This document shows, in pieces, positions 21,210 through 33,207 of a stretch of DNA of 64,000 bases. The notes beneath the pieces were generated by a model, which saw nothing but the letters and a program-made list of their open reading frames with translations, did no database searches and had not been told where the DNA came from. The first letter of the stretch is position 1. Every line of letters starts with the position of its first letter. Position numbers and translations under genes: made by a program. Source of the stretch: Valencia hispanica (taxonomy: Eukaryota; Chordata; Actinopteri; Cyprinodontiformes; Valenciidae); contig OY747704.1 in assembly GCA_963556495.2 (NCBI GenBank), forward strand, positions 33,822,501-33,886,500, written 5' to 3'.

Positions 21210-24200
21210 ACTTTTTTTGTTTTTGTTAAAAGTGTCCTGTTTTGCAGTGTGGAGCTCAGAATTGGTGTCTGAGTACCAAATAGAAGCCCACCAGATTTAC
21301 TCTCACAAGCAGAGCACTACAGCTTTTGCTATAGTACTCCACTTGATATACATGTGTGAGAAATCTTTATAATGAATTGCTGTGGGTTTTATTTTCTGAT
21401 GTTATGGACACGGAGACGAAAAATAAAGGGGAAGAATAAAGAAGATGAAGAAGAGAGGTTGGAAACAAAAAGTCAAGAGAGAGAAAGAGTGAGTTGAAAA
21501 TACAAGAGAGGAAGGGAAACAAAGAAAACACAGGAAAACATCGAAGTCTGCCTCCATACCCACAGGACGGCAGAGAGAGAGGGGAAAAACAAAACAAAAC
21601 ACGAAAAAGGAACATTGACAAAACAAACCTAACATCGTGAACTAAGAACTACACAACCACATCACACAAGAATGGATATAACAATCCAACAACAATGACA
21701 CAGAAAAACTAATGGTACCGATTAATCAAGATCTAGTAATGATAACCTCAGCCCAAGAATATATCTGTAAACACCAGAGACCCCCCACCTATGTGTGTGT
21801 GTGAGTTTTCTGGTGCATATAAGGTTTCTCCATAAGAGTGTTCGATTGCTGGTGTGAGCAGGCATCAATCCGTCTCCCAGAAATCGATGCAGACATGAAG
21901 GAGATCAGAGCCAAGATGTTCAAAGGACTTCCAGAGTCCCAGGCGGACCAAGGCGGGGATGACCGCATCCCCCAAGAGAGGAGCAGAGGAGAACCCCAGG
22001 GGAACGTCAAGCGGCTACAATGCAGGGGCCCCGGGGGGAGCAGTGACGAGCCCACGTCAAGGCGGGCCCGTCCATGGACCGGGAGAGCTGGGGGCCAGGG
22101 GCACCCCACCCCCCAACAGGGACCCGACAAGGGACCGGCCGACGAGGGCCCCCCGCCACAGCAGGGGCCGCAGCCGGCCGCCACGCACCGCCGCCACCCT
22201 AGGCCAATTCCCACCTCCAACATCCCAGCGCCCCACCCCTGCCCCACGTTGGGGCGCCCCACCAATAGGCGCAGCGTACGGACGGCATCCCAAGGCCAAG
22301 CTCACCCAAAACCTGGACACCAAGTTGTACCAGCTCCCGAGTCCTGATCCCGCGCAACGCAGAGCGCCAAGACCAGGCATCCAGCAAAGGCCAGGGCCAG
22401 TCTAACCCGCCAATGAACTGACCACACACAATGCGCACAGAACAGGTGATTGAACGAGCAGAGACGCTGGATCCGTATCCGGCCGAGCCACTGAACAGGC
22501 ACCACCCAACAATCCCAAACCTGGCACCCCCGAAAGAGGTGCCCCAACCAACCAAAGGAAGACATCAGGCCAGCGCATCGGCCGACCGACACACACCGGT
22601 CCCCCCAGGCTCGGCCAGGCACGCACCAGGTCCGAACCAGATTTACCACCGATGCACCAGTGGGCAGGAGCAACAGTCACTGGCAGGGAGTGACGGAAGG
22701 GAAATAGGCCCCCCATTAGATGTAAGGCCTGAGGTGCGCCAGGCGAGAGGGCAGCCCAAGACCCAACCTGACAGGTAGACAAAGACATACAGTCATACGT
22801 TCCCTCCCTCTTAAACACATACACTCTCACTGACACACCAAGACACCCAAGAAAGGACACTGTACCCTCACTCACACAAACCATACACACTTTATGCTCC
22901 CAGGTCCAGGTTTCGATGCCCCAGTAGAGCAACAAACCCCCGGCCCCGGGAGATGGACCCTTACCTTCTAGGATGAAGACAAGCAGACCGCCAAGGGCCC
23001 CATAGTGGTGAAGCAGCCCACCAGTCTAGGACCCCAACCAGACCACCTGTTCCTCCTCCGGACCCCAACCCCTGATGGCCCATATCGAACAGGGGTGTGG
23101 AAAGACCCCTAGCCTCCATCCTCCCGCTTTAATATGGTGTTGATGCGTTTTGCTATAATGTGCATTTAAAACAGAAGGGTGGGATGCCACAGATCCCCCA
23201 ACCCGAGCCCTCAGTGTCTATATGTGGTTTAACAGTGGGCACCGGCACCATAGTTGAAGCTGATTGAACAGCCCCCCCTCTGGATGCCAAAATGTATGCC
23301 CACCCCAAAGTCCCTACTTGTGTGTTTCATGAAAATGTGGAAAAAGTGGGAGTGTCTAAGTTGTATAGTAAAATTGGGACCCAGGCCGCCACGGGATAGC
23401 GAAGATGAAAACCCCTTCTCGCACCCCAGTGACATGCCCATGCCCCAATACCCTATTTGAGTAGTAAAGTGATGGAGCAGGTGTACAAAGGTGTTCGGGG
23501 ATGGGGAGGGAAGGAGGTGGTGACAAAATGCGTTCCCAGGGAGCCAGCTCCCCCACTGACCCCAATAGGCACCGCTGTTCACCAGGATCCACCAGGAGAG
23601 TGAGGCCTTGGCACGTTCAACCTGGGGCCCATGGCCACAGCACCACCAAGCCCCACGGACCCCAAGGCAGTCCTCCCAGCCCCATCCCAGAAGGAGAGCT
23701 ATGTCCACCCTGACATTCGCTCTACTATCAGAACAGAAAAGACACGAGACACCCAGGTTGAGTTCAGCCCCCCTCCTCCCGCACACCCCTCCCCCCGTCC
23801 AAGTGCCCTCGTAGGCGGAGAGCACCTGTCGCCAGAGAGCAACAGCCTCCCCGCCAGCAAAGGAGACCCCCAGCGCCACCTGTGCATCGGAGGCCTCCGC
23901 AGCCCAAACCCAGGCGACGTACCTGCCCAGACCAGGAGCAAACCGATGCCCCGGGCGGCCGACCCACCTAGCCGACATCCACAACCCCAATTCCCCAGTG
24001 GAGCGACCACTGCTGCTCAATGGCTCGGCAAGCGACCAAAACTAGCACCCCACCCCCCTGCCCCCCCCCTGCACGCTCACTACCCGACCGAACCCGGCCA
24101 AACGCCCGAGCCCAGCGCCCTGCAGCGCACAAAGACCAAGACCCAGGAGCCAAGTCCACTGCGAAAAAAGACTGATCAGGCCCACAAATGCCGCCCAGCT

Positions 24201-24668
24201 GCCGCAACCAGCAGCCAGACACTCCAACAAGCACAAGGTGAGAAGCCATACAGGAACCGGCAATGACAATCGTCCCTGAGAAAAAGAGAGAGGCGGCTGC
24301 ACATGCCAGCCCCGACCCCCACAGACCGGCACAGGCAACAGAGACCCCACACCAGCTACCCCCCAATGCCAGGGGCCTCGATCCCACCCCAGACCCAACC
24401 CAGGAGCAGCACGGCCACCAGGCCAGTAACCCATGTCCGCCAGTGCAACCCCCCTTTGGCACCGCATTCAGCCATCAGGAGTTACCACCCAAAGCCACCA
24501 AAGCCCCACCCCAGGTGGGGGGCCACGACATCCAGCGCCCCATCCGCCTAGCGATCCCACCCCCAAGGATCCCCCCCACCCCCAACACCCCATTTGCCCC
24601 CAACGCCGAAAAAACCCCACACCAGCAACAATATCCCACACGACAAAACCAAGGGCCCCCAACCCCTA
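21210..24668 (-). other. Long G-rich 3' untranslated region of the L1
   Basis: On the element's sense (minus) strand the part between 21850 and 24668 is strongly G-rich, with many runs of four to nine G, for example 24048-24072 and 24556-24591. Nearer the tail (21400-21530) it turns pyrimidine-rich, then AT-rich. Long open frames occur here on both strands (for example 23229-24020 minus and 23631-24266 plus), but they overlap, have extreme Gly/Trp or Pro/His content and come from base bias, not coding. Confidence 0.65.
21312..21339 (-). other. Stem-loop near the L1 3' end
   Basis: On the sense strand, a 12-base arm starting GAGTACTATAGC, an AAAA loop, and the arm GCTGTAGTGCTC pair over all 12 positions, counting two G-U pairs. 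The second copy at 59096-59123 keeps the fold and changes one of the wobble pairs to a Watson-Crick pair. It may be a 3' recognition structure for the reverse transcriptase. Confidence 0.5.
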
Positions 24669-25782
24669 CTAGGTGATGGAACCAATCAAAGGAGCCCAGA
24701 GAGATCGATCAGATGTGAAGACAGAGACTGTCTCAAGACCAATATGGTCCAACAAGAGATCTCTATACTGATTAATATTAAGAGCCTTTTTATTTTTCCA
24801 GTTCAGGAGGATAGTTTTCTTAGCGATGCATAAGGCAATGTGAACCATTAGAACTGACTTTGTGTTCATGGTGACATCATTTAAATTTCCTAGCAAGCAA
24901 ACTGAGGGAGAAGGTGGAATATTACATATTAGACACTTTGATAAGTCCTCACATATCTGGCACCAAAATTTCTTAACAGGTGGACAGAACCAAAGCGCAT
25001 TAATGTAAGTATCCGGTATATTGCTTGTGCGTTGTAAGCAGGTATTTGACGACGTAAAACCCATCCTGAACATCCATTGACCGGTATAGTGTACTTTATG
25101 AAGGATTTTGTATTGTATTAATTGTAAATTAGGATTTTAAGTTTTTTTAAAGGCTCTTTGACATATCTGAGACCATAAGCTTTGGTCTGATTGACCTCCC
25201 ATTTTGAATAGGGAGAGCTATTGAGTCATCTAATGCAGATAAGGTCCTGTGGGGGGGTTGAATTACAGTTTGTAATTCAACTGTATTGAGCCTAAATGTA
25301 ACTTTTATAATAGATTTAATTTGTTGATATTTTAAGAATTTGTTTTTATTAATTCCATATTGTGTAGTTAATGTATTAAATGGGATAAAGTATTTTCCTT
25401 CAAATACATGTTCCAGGTATTAAATTCCTTTACACCTCCAGTCTGGAAAATGTATCATAAATGTTTTTTGATGTCGGGGTTATTCCAGATGGGTGTATGT
25501 CTGCTTGGGGTTAGTGTGGACTCTTTCATTTTTAGAAACTCTCACCATGCTGTCAGAGAGTAGCTGATATTTAAGCTTTTAAAGCATTCATGTTTTATAT
25601 TTGAGCAAATAAATGGTAGGTTTGAAATTTTTATCTTATTGCATAATGTCTGTTCAACACCTATCCAGGACTCATCTGGGTAGCTATGTTTTAACCATCT
25701 TAAGATGTATTGGAGCCTATTGGTTAAGAAATAATGATGAAAGTTTGGTAGGTCTAGACCTCCTTGTTCTTTGATCTTCTGC
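24669..25782 (-). pseudogene. L1 ORF2, C-terminal region
   Basis: Begins [13 protein letters not shown] (about 25735-25775), the post-RT segment of L1/Tx1 ORF2. Several stops lie between 25080 and 25500. The last 134 codons (25073 to 24669) are open: LWFCPPVKKFWCQI resembles the Cys/Trp block of the L1 C-terminal domain, then LCIAKKTILLNWKNKKALNI, and a short tail before TAA. The known role of this domain is RNA or DNA binding during reverse transcription. Inactive because of truncation and stops. Confidence 0.75.
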
Positions 25783-25908
25783 CTTCCATTTTCTAATAAT
25801 TGCTCCCACAGTTGATTTCTTCACACCAAACTGCTTACTTATTGGAGATTCAGTCTTCCACGCCTGGTGCAGGTCTACAATTTTGGACAGCTCTTTAGTT
25901 TTGGCCAT
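25783..25908 (-). pseudogene. Tc1-like transposase, N-terminal part
   Basis: Starts [20 protein letters not shown] at 25908 and shows the first helix-turn-helix ([19 protein letters not shown]) before the L1 junction at 25783. Relative to the usual family sequence the DTRNK-like residues after ELSK are missing, a small in-frame deletion. The piece and the catalytic part at 20484 belong to one gene. Confidence 0.85.
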
Positions 25909-26267
25909 AGTGGAGTTTGGGGTGTGACTGTTTGAGGTTGTGGACAGATGTCTTTTATACTGATAACGAGTTCAAACAGGTGTAATTAATACAGGTAACA
26001 AGTGGAAGACAGAGGAGCCTCCTACAGAAGAGGTTACAGGTCTGTAAGAGCCAGAAATCTTGCTTGTTTGTAGGTGATCAAATACTTTTATTCCACCATA
26101 ATTTGCAAATAAATCTTTTAAAAAATCAGACCATGTGATTTTCTGGATTTATTTTGTCTCTCATAGATCAGGTATACCAATGATGAAAAATTAAAGGCTT
26201 CTCTCATCTTTCTAAGTGGGAGAACTTGCAGAATTGGTGACTGACTAAATACTTTCTTACCCCACTG

Positions 26268-27469
26268 TATAGGAGCCCACAGGGAACAAAAACAAGTGCA
26301 AATCAAGCCACCCATGTGATTGCTGTGAAGTGCCATGCTTGTGTTTGTCTCTTGCTTTCTGCAGCTGCAGCCACAGCTGGTGACAGTATGGAGCCATGCC
26401 TGAGGTGGCCTTGCTGACAGCATGTGGTCTGCAGCATGCACTTGTCATCAAGCCATGGCCCTGACCTAACCATGGTTAAAACTTGCTGCTGGCTAGATTA
26501 GTGCAGTCAACAACACAGTTTGAAGAAAATTTCTCAATTGAGAGACCTGCCAAAAGTAGGACAAATTCGCCTTGTCAGGAGCCAATCTATATTTACCTGT
26601 TTTTTGTAGCATATGAAGATTTGATTTGTAATAGCTTTTGTTCTTTAAAGGGCTAACTTCCCTAAGGTAGAAGGAAAGTATCCTTCAGAACATACAACAT
26701 AAAAACATTATAACTGAAGATCATAGAGAAGAACAAAAACTGTTGGTCATTAGCCATAATATGATTAAGGCTTTCTGACGCACTCAATAAAGATGCGATT
26801 TGTAAAATCCTGTGTTCAAAAGCAAGTCAAACCTGAAAATGTTGACATTGAGATCAAACTCTTAGGATGATTGAGGCTGCATTTTTAATTTCAGAAGGAT
26901 GTTAGACAGATTACTGTTTGTTTAAAATGTCAAAACCACGATGGATTCAGACAAACTAGTTGTATGAAGATGGCTAATTGTGACTCCCTTCTCAGTTGCA
27001 TACCTAAACACAATTAATCAAGTCTGTCTTAGTATGCCATATCATGGCAGTGGGTGGCTGAATTGAATATAACACACGGAAATAAATACAAGTCAATAAA
27101 AACTTTAAAAGGGATAAGGTATGCTAGTGGACATTTGACTCACTTGCCTCACTTACTGTTGAAACCATATATTTACATATTTACTGTATGGCTGCCACAA
27201 ACGATTATTTAATAATCGACTAATCACCGATCTTGTAGCAGTACGGAGCTGCTCTAATGTAACAATGATTTGCTTCTAGCTTGAAGTGTTTTCTCAAAGA
27301 GTAATGTGCTATCTAAAATACTGACAATTAAGATGATAGCTCATTCAACAATATTTATCAACTAATTATAAAATAAAACATTGGCGGTACAGCAGACACA
27401 TGACATGTGCTAAGAGTAATGAAATTACCATCACTACTCTCAATGTTACAACTATCAGTACAAGTAACC
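26268..27469. other. Unassigned DNA
   Basis: No repeat or gene recognised. AACGATTATTTAATAATCGA at 27199-27218 is a perfect 20-bp palindrome of the type seen near ends of decayed DNA transposons. Confidence 0.5.
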
Positions 27470-28185
27470 CCTCCTTTCCACCAGACGCGCAAGCAGCACG
27501 TTACAGGAGCAGCACCTCATACGCAGCTGATAGCCACCACTGTAGTCAATAGAGCCCTTTCCACCAGAGGCGAAAGCAGCACGAGTCTGCCGCGTCTGAG
27601 GAGCGACATGTCGCAGCACTTTTCTAAATATACGCGGCAGTCCTATTTTCTACACAGTACGCCTCTGAAACACGTAAATTTCTACATTTTGGATAGGGGA
27701 AGACAGGAAATATACGGCTCGGCACTGGAAATTTTCAAAATAAAAGAAACGTGCTGCTTTGCGGTTGCTTTAGTTTAAAAAAAGTCACTACCTGTGTGGC
27801 CCCGTGAGAAGTCAGTACCTCGCGGGAGGGTCTCATTTGTGTGTCATCACACCAATGAGCGATTTTGGATATTCCCTGACATAACAAACTTATTGGCGAA
27901 TATAAAACGGACATAACATAAAACACCAACCTTTTTGAGCCATGTTGTTGTCTTTTCCTGGTTATTATTGTCATAGACGTTTTTATATGTCTATGGTTGT
28001 TGTGTTTACTGACGAAACTACGCGTGATTTTGCTAATCTCGCGTGATTTCGTGCTCTCGGTGACAGCTGCTTCGCTGCTGCAATGCGCCTCATACGCACC
28101 CGGTGGAAAGGGCCAAGCAGCAGAATCCGAAAGTGAAACGTGGTGCTCCTGTAACGTGCCGCTTACGCGTCCAGTGGGAAGGAGG
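27470..28185. mobile_element. Non-autonomous transposon with 46-bp TIRs
   Basis: The left 46 bases (CCTCCTTTCCACCAGACGCG onward) and the reverse complement of the right 46 (CCTCCTTCCCACTGGACGCG onward) match at about 40 positions by eye. A second, subterminal inverted pair, CCCTTTCCACCAGAGGCG-like at 27549 and GGTGGAAAGGGC at 28100, lies inside. AGTAA stands at 27463-27467 and 28186-28190 but is offset by two bases on the left, so the duplication is uncertain. No transposase. Long TIRs with nested subterminal repeats could suit several superfamilies. Confidence 0.7.
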
Positions 28186-28889
28186 AGTAATACAACAGCA
28201 TATTCAGTCAGAAGCTTTATCAAAACCACAGTAATACAGGCCGCTACAGAAGATCCTTCCTGCCTACAGCCATCTAAAATCTAAAAAGTCAATCTAAAAA
28301 TTACATTCTGAGAAAATAAGTATTTTATTTTTAATGTAATAATAAAAATAATAAGCAGCAGTCTCACAAAGACCTCCAAAATGTGCACTCCACTCTTTAG
28401 TTTTTCATTTAATAGATAAACTCTCACTTTGCCCTGCCAAGTTTTCATGTCCATGTGACCAACAGGATCTTGGGCACCTGCCATACACAGACACAAATAA
28501 ACCAGCTATGTGCACGTTGTACTCCACCACACATTTGTCGTGATATCTGCTCTTTGATGTCTTCTAAACAGCAGCAGTGCTGCGCTGTCTGTTCTGTCTA
28601 TGAACGGATCAGAACCAGCCTCTAGCAGCTCTGGCCGTAGAGGACGTTACTTGAGAGAACCTGGACATTTTTGTAAATCTATGAATGCCCCCTCTATGCC
28701 CCGACATGGCTGGGGAAAAGAGGACTACTGTTGATGCTAATGTTAGCAACTAACGAGCTAATTAGCTTACAGAGGAGACTGTCCCTCTTCGTCGTCAGCC
28801 ACAACAGACTTCCTTTTAAGATGCCTGAGCAACACCTTTGTACTGCTAAGGAAAACAGGTTCTACCTTGTGAGTTTTGCATTACACATG
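28186..28889. other. Unassigned DNA
   Basis: Nothing recognised except a GCTAATGTTAGC palindrome at 28735-28746, the same core as the satellite at 54-57 kb. Confidence 0.5.
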
Positions 28890-30342
28890 TGTTGTGCTGC
28901 AGATAGGTAGGATTTGGCTATGAATAATTATGAATAATTGCTTAGGGCAATTATTAATAAGATAAATAATTTTATGTAAAAATTACCAAGTTTAGGGGCA
29001 CCATCCTGTGGGATTCCAGGAACATTTATATATATATATAGCCAAATTGTTCAGTCTTAGATAATTAAACAATAGATGAAGGAATAAGTTCTAACGCTGT
29101 GGACATTAATTGTATGCATCACAACTTCTCTTTAAGATAAGGGGACTTTATTTAGGAAATAGAAAATCCCATCTATTCTAAAGCATGCAAAAATTACTAC
29201 AGATCTTAGACAATAATAATAGGTGAACATTAAACACAATTAACATGAAATGAAATCAGTGAGACAGCTGAGGTTCGGGTCAGAAAAGGAGGGGGGCCCT
29301 CACTCCAGGGGGCTCAAATCACAGATAGCCTAGGAGACAAAGTCATAAATATCAGCTCTGTGCCAAGATGGGGGGGGGCACATGGAGTCTAAGAAAGAAT
29401 CATAAAACTAGCTTTGGCTAAAGGAGCACATGGGGGAAGCCTCCATGTGGTAGGCCTCTGCTTTAGCGGCAGACTAAAGACAATGGAGTCAAACTTTTCA
29501 GCTAAGACCAGCTAAGGCAGGCCGGACCGAGCCCGACTGCCGATGGAGTTATCAGGGAGGGAGAGAGAGGGAAAACAAGAGGAAGGAAAAACGAAAGGCG
29601 TGATCTGCTCAGGATAAAACAGACAGTTTCAAAGACAGCAATTTCACAGCTCAGACTTATACGTGCAACGACGCAAAAATGAGCAAACAGGTACAGCGCT
29701 TAAAAACACTTTAACCAACAATGAACGAGATCTAACTCGTTAAAACTCTATTTTCTCTGTTTATCTATGCCCAGACACATTATTAGTATAAATGAACTGG
29801 TTCAGTCCTACTTTGCCTTGAAGGAGGTCCAGTCCACTAGGAGGAGAGTGAATTGTGTCCATAGTTGAGCAAGAAAAGGAAGAGTTATAAAAAAACCTGT
29901 ACAAGATTTTAAGGACCGTGTGGCCCAAAGGCAGGCTGGATGGCCTGTAGGTCGACGTCTAACGAACTGTCTGGGAACAGTTCTGATATAGCTCACACGA
30001 GATACACAAACCGTATGAGCACTTCGAAGCGAGTTCTTCCCCGGTCCAGCGGGTCAGAACAAAAGAGAATCTTCACCGGTGAGATGTTCTCTGTTCAGCA
30101 GTAGTTCATCCAAGAACTTCCAGCTGGAGAACAATTCAAAATGGGCGCGACTCCTCTTATAGCCCCCTTTGGCCGTGAGGTCATCGCTGATGTCACCGTG
30201 GGTGGTCACGGACCAATAGGAGTGTGTTAGGGGTCACTGCTAGGATTGCTGGGAAATGTGGTCTGCTCAGGCCATCTTTGAAATAGCTCCCAGACATCCA
30301 AAAGTCTGTTCAGTTCATCTTATGAGAAATGCAATCACAACA
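28890..30342 (-). mobile_element. Solo LTR, copy 2, longer inverted copy
   Basis: Same LTR as at 4792, on the minus strand and 1453 bp long, with TGTTGTG and CACAACA ends. CATG at 28886-28889 and 30343-30346 is the target duplication (or ACATG if five bases). On the sense strand it shows GGCTATAAGAGG (a TATA-box-like signal, about 30150-30161) and AAATAAAG (a polyadenylation signal, about 29147). It holds about 500 internal bases that copy 1 lacks. No internal retrotransposon genes flank it. Confidence 0.8.
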
Positions 30343-30346
30343 CATG

Positions 30347-30860
30347 CTTCTCTTTAATTTTTAGAAAACGTTCCAGAACTTTAGAGCTCCGTTGTCAGCT
30401 CTTCATGATACTGCTGTTTGGGCTTTTCCGATGACGCCATGGCTGACGCCGATTGCCACTACTGTGCATGTGCGTCAGGGGCAGAAAGGCAGAAAAAGAC
30501 GCAAATGGTACAGCGACAGTTTTAACAGAAAAACAAAGCTTTAAAAAAATTAACTATGTCAGCGATTACTACATTTGTCAAACAGTTTTGGTCGTCGATG
30601 TTGTCGTGATGAATCGTGGCAGCACTTATTTACAGTAACCATGCATTTGGTACCTGGTCCTTCAGTGCAACCTAATCCCCCACCATGATGTTACAATTAT
30701 ACAACCTACCAATCAATACTATACAAAAAACAATATATGCAGGCCTGGTATTACAGAGGTTCTGTTCAGACATGGCATTAACATCAGTATTAAGTGATCG
30801 GATTTCAAGTGCCCTGCTCTGAATGCATCAGTTCAGACTTGGTACTTAAATGCATCTTGA
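30347..30860. other. Unassigned DNA
   Basis: No gene or repeat recognised. A 61-codon open frame (30453-30638) lacks any known motif. Confidence 0.5.
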
Positions 30861-31540
30861 GTGGCCATATGGATCCAGATCTCACTAACCGTGCTGTGTG
30901 CAAATAATCACAGAGAGAAGGCTGTTAGACAACTTTCTTCTGAAAGTTTACCCCTTATTATTTTTGGGTGGAAAAGGAGGGAAGCTTGCAAGCCTGAAAA
31001 CACCCTCCCAACTGTAAAGTATGTGAGTGGTCATATCATATTATGTGGTTGTTTTGCTGCAAGAGTGACTGGTGCACTTCACAAAATAGATGGCATCAGG
31101 GGGCATAAAATGTTATTTGGAAGTATTGAAACAGCATTTCAAGATGTTTGCCAGGTAGGTAAATTTGGGGAGCAATGGATCTTCTAAAAGGATGTTGATT
31201 CCATACATTCAAATTAGCTAGAAAGTGGCTTCAGAATAAAAAAAGTAAAAGTTTTGAAGTGGCCATATTAAAGCCAGGATCTCAGTCCCACAGAAAATTT
31301 CTGGGGAAAGCTGACATTGTGTATGTGAGCAAGGCAAAATTGTTTGACCCAAGTCTAACAAATTAAAAGGTAATTCTGTCAAAAACTAATTAAATGTATG
31401 TAAACTTCTGACTTGTCTAAAAGTCTCTCTCAGTCTGGCATGAACTCCTAAAAATGATGTTAACAATCCTAACTGATCTAAAATAGGGAATATTTAATTT
31501 GATTTAAATGCCAGACAATAGGAAATAATTTTTTTTGTCT
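30861..31540 (+). mobile_element. Degraded Tc1-like element, 3' half
   Basis: The decayed transposase frame 30861-31187 contains ENTLPTVKYVSGHIILCGCF and GALHKIDGI, matching the middle of Tc1-type transposases. Later, in other frames, a remnant of the SPDLNPIEN block lies near 31278-31300 (CCAGGATCTCAGTCCCACAG). Non-coding 3' sequence ATGTATGTAAACTTCTGAC at about 31395 is typical of this family. No catalytic integrity. Confidence 0.75.
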
Positions 31541-32553
31541 TTTCATGCAGAGCATATCAATATTTGTTTTCAAATGTATTTTTCTTTCGTGTGTCACATT
31601 TCCCATTTGTTGTGAGGTGTGAAAGAAAAAAAAAAAAAAAAAAAGAGATGAGCAAAAGGTGTTGAAAGTGAGAGTTGGTGGATCCGCTGTGGTGTTGCTC
31701 ATTGCTTTGCCCCTCTCACAGGCACTGTTGTGCTTGGAGCTTTTGTTTTGTTGTGTGTAGGGTAATGTGGTTTGATTGGGCTGTCAGTGTTTGCATTCCA
31801 CAGTGTGCGGGGAAGGAGCGGATGATAGTTATGAGGTAAGGACACTGTCAAAATAAAAGTGTATTCAAAGGTTAAAATGTGTGCATAATGGTCATGGTTT
31901 TGCATAACTACAAATTTGTAAACTATTGAATGAAGCAAACCACACAAAACAGAAATTTCAAAAGTTACATCTGAAATAAATCACAAATACAAATTACACA
32001 TTTAAATTTGTGATTTACTCATGAACACGAGGAGCGATGAGCTTGAGAATACATATTTCTTCTTTGAGAATACGAATCTGCAACTGGGAGCATGGTCTCA
32101 TGATCAATAGATCTTAGATAAGTTGATGAACACAGGACTGGTCTAAACTCCAGGGAGCGGTAGTGAACCTGCTTCTTGGTCTGTCATTTTGGCGCTGTAG
32201 CTGTGTCCAAATCATCAAATTAGATTCAAATTCAGGGTCTGCATCCTTCGTTGACCAGATCTATGAATTTTGACGGTCTAGCCTTCAGATTAATTCCCGC
32301 CCCTACCTCCATACATTTTTATTCTAGAGGAGCTACAGCAGTTTACCATTTGTGGCATGCTTTATATTTCCAGCTGAGAGGTAATCATATCCAAGTAAAG
32401 ACATTTTATTTTCTTCTACAGAATTACAAGTTAATTTCAGCTAGTTTCATGGATATGTTAAGCAACTGAATGACTGGTGGTCAAATGTACACACTTAATA
32501 TATAAACGAAATATCACTATAACATTTTTCTAGTATTTAGTTGATTTTAAAAA

Positions 32554-32555
<2 letters not shown>
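31541..32555. other. Unassigned DNA with an A-run
   Basis: A 20-base run of A at 31625-31644; otherwise no recognised feature. Confidence 0.5.

Positions 32556-32598
<43 letters not shown>
32556..32598. repeat. (TA)n microsatellite
   Basis: About 20 uninterrupted TA units. Confidence 0.95.
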
Positions 32599-32600
<2 letters not shown>

Positions 32601-32763
32601 ATGTTTGCAAGGTTTTAATGACTCAAAGGCAGCAACAGACTCAGAACACCAGACAGTAAATTTGGATATGATAAAAGATGTTTATTTATAATAATTGTGA
32701 AAGTCTTTGGTTGATCGCCGGGAAACGGGTCCACGATGGCAGGCGGAGGAACTGTAGCAGAAA

Positions 32764-32764
32764 G

Positions 32765-32799
<35 letters not shown>

Positions 32800-32800
32800 A
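32764..32800. repeat. (TA)n(TG)n microsatellite
   Basis: About 9 TA units followed by 8 TG units. Confidence 0.95.
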
Positions 32801-33207
32801 CCAACACGTTATTTTGACGGTTTTAACATGTAAAGTAGATAAGAAATGTGATCATTTCAACCCATGTTTGACCAAGCAGCCTTATCTTAGAGGCACATCT
32901 GTTTTAAAAAAATCATTTTTTTCCCAACTAACTCCAGATATATTTCATATTTTGTTCTCAGAGATTTTTTACTTTTAAAAAATTTATAAGAGTTGTCAGT
33001 TAAGGCATTATTCATTTCTGATATCCTGTTATATGGGATTCACCTTCATTGTTGTACTTTTATACATACACCCATAAGTGTTATGTCTGTGTGCTAATTT
33101 GTTTACAGCACGTTTGTCTTGTTGTGGTGAGTTGGTTTCCAACTAATGTTTAATGCAATGTTGAAATTTTAATTTGTTTTTAATATAAAATGTTTTTTTC
33201 CTTACAG

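Larger units (their letters stand above)
21210..25782 (-). mobile_element. L1/Tx1-type LINE, 5'-truncated, inserted in Tc1
   Basis: Minus-strand element. Its 5' end lies within ORF2 downstream of the RT (25782); ORF2 ends at 24669; then 3.4 kb of non-coding 3' sequence runs to an A-rich tail (AACAAAAACAAAAAAA on the minus strand, 21211-21226). The last 250 bases match the plus-strand fragment at 58955-59212, which confirms that they are this family's 3' end. No clear target duplication; the insertion seems to have come with a deletion of the Tc1 target. Confidence 0.75.
20238..26267 (-). mobile_element. Tc1-like transposon split by an L1 insertion
   Basis: The two outer ends are matching Tc1 terminal repeats: CAGTGAGGCAAAAAAGTATT at 20238 and, reverse complemented, CAGTGGGGTAAGAAAGTATT ending at 26267, each beside TA. 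The left part (20238-21208) holds the transposase C-terminal two thirds, the right part (25783-26267) the N-terminus and 5' untranslated region. About 110 bases that should link them are missing at the junction with the L1. Confidence 0.85.

Noticed and set aside
21838..24676. Long open frames (up to 263 codons) on both strands of the GC-rich block
   Set aside because: They overlap on opposite strands, have extreme Pro/Gly/Trp/His content, carry no domain and lie in the 3' untranslated region of an L1. Low stop density follows from GC bias.
28890..30342. Complete LTR retrotransposon or endogenous retrovirus
   Set aside because: Only one LTR is present with its own duplication on both sides; no gag, pol or env sequence is seen, so it is a solo LTR.
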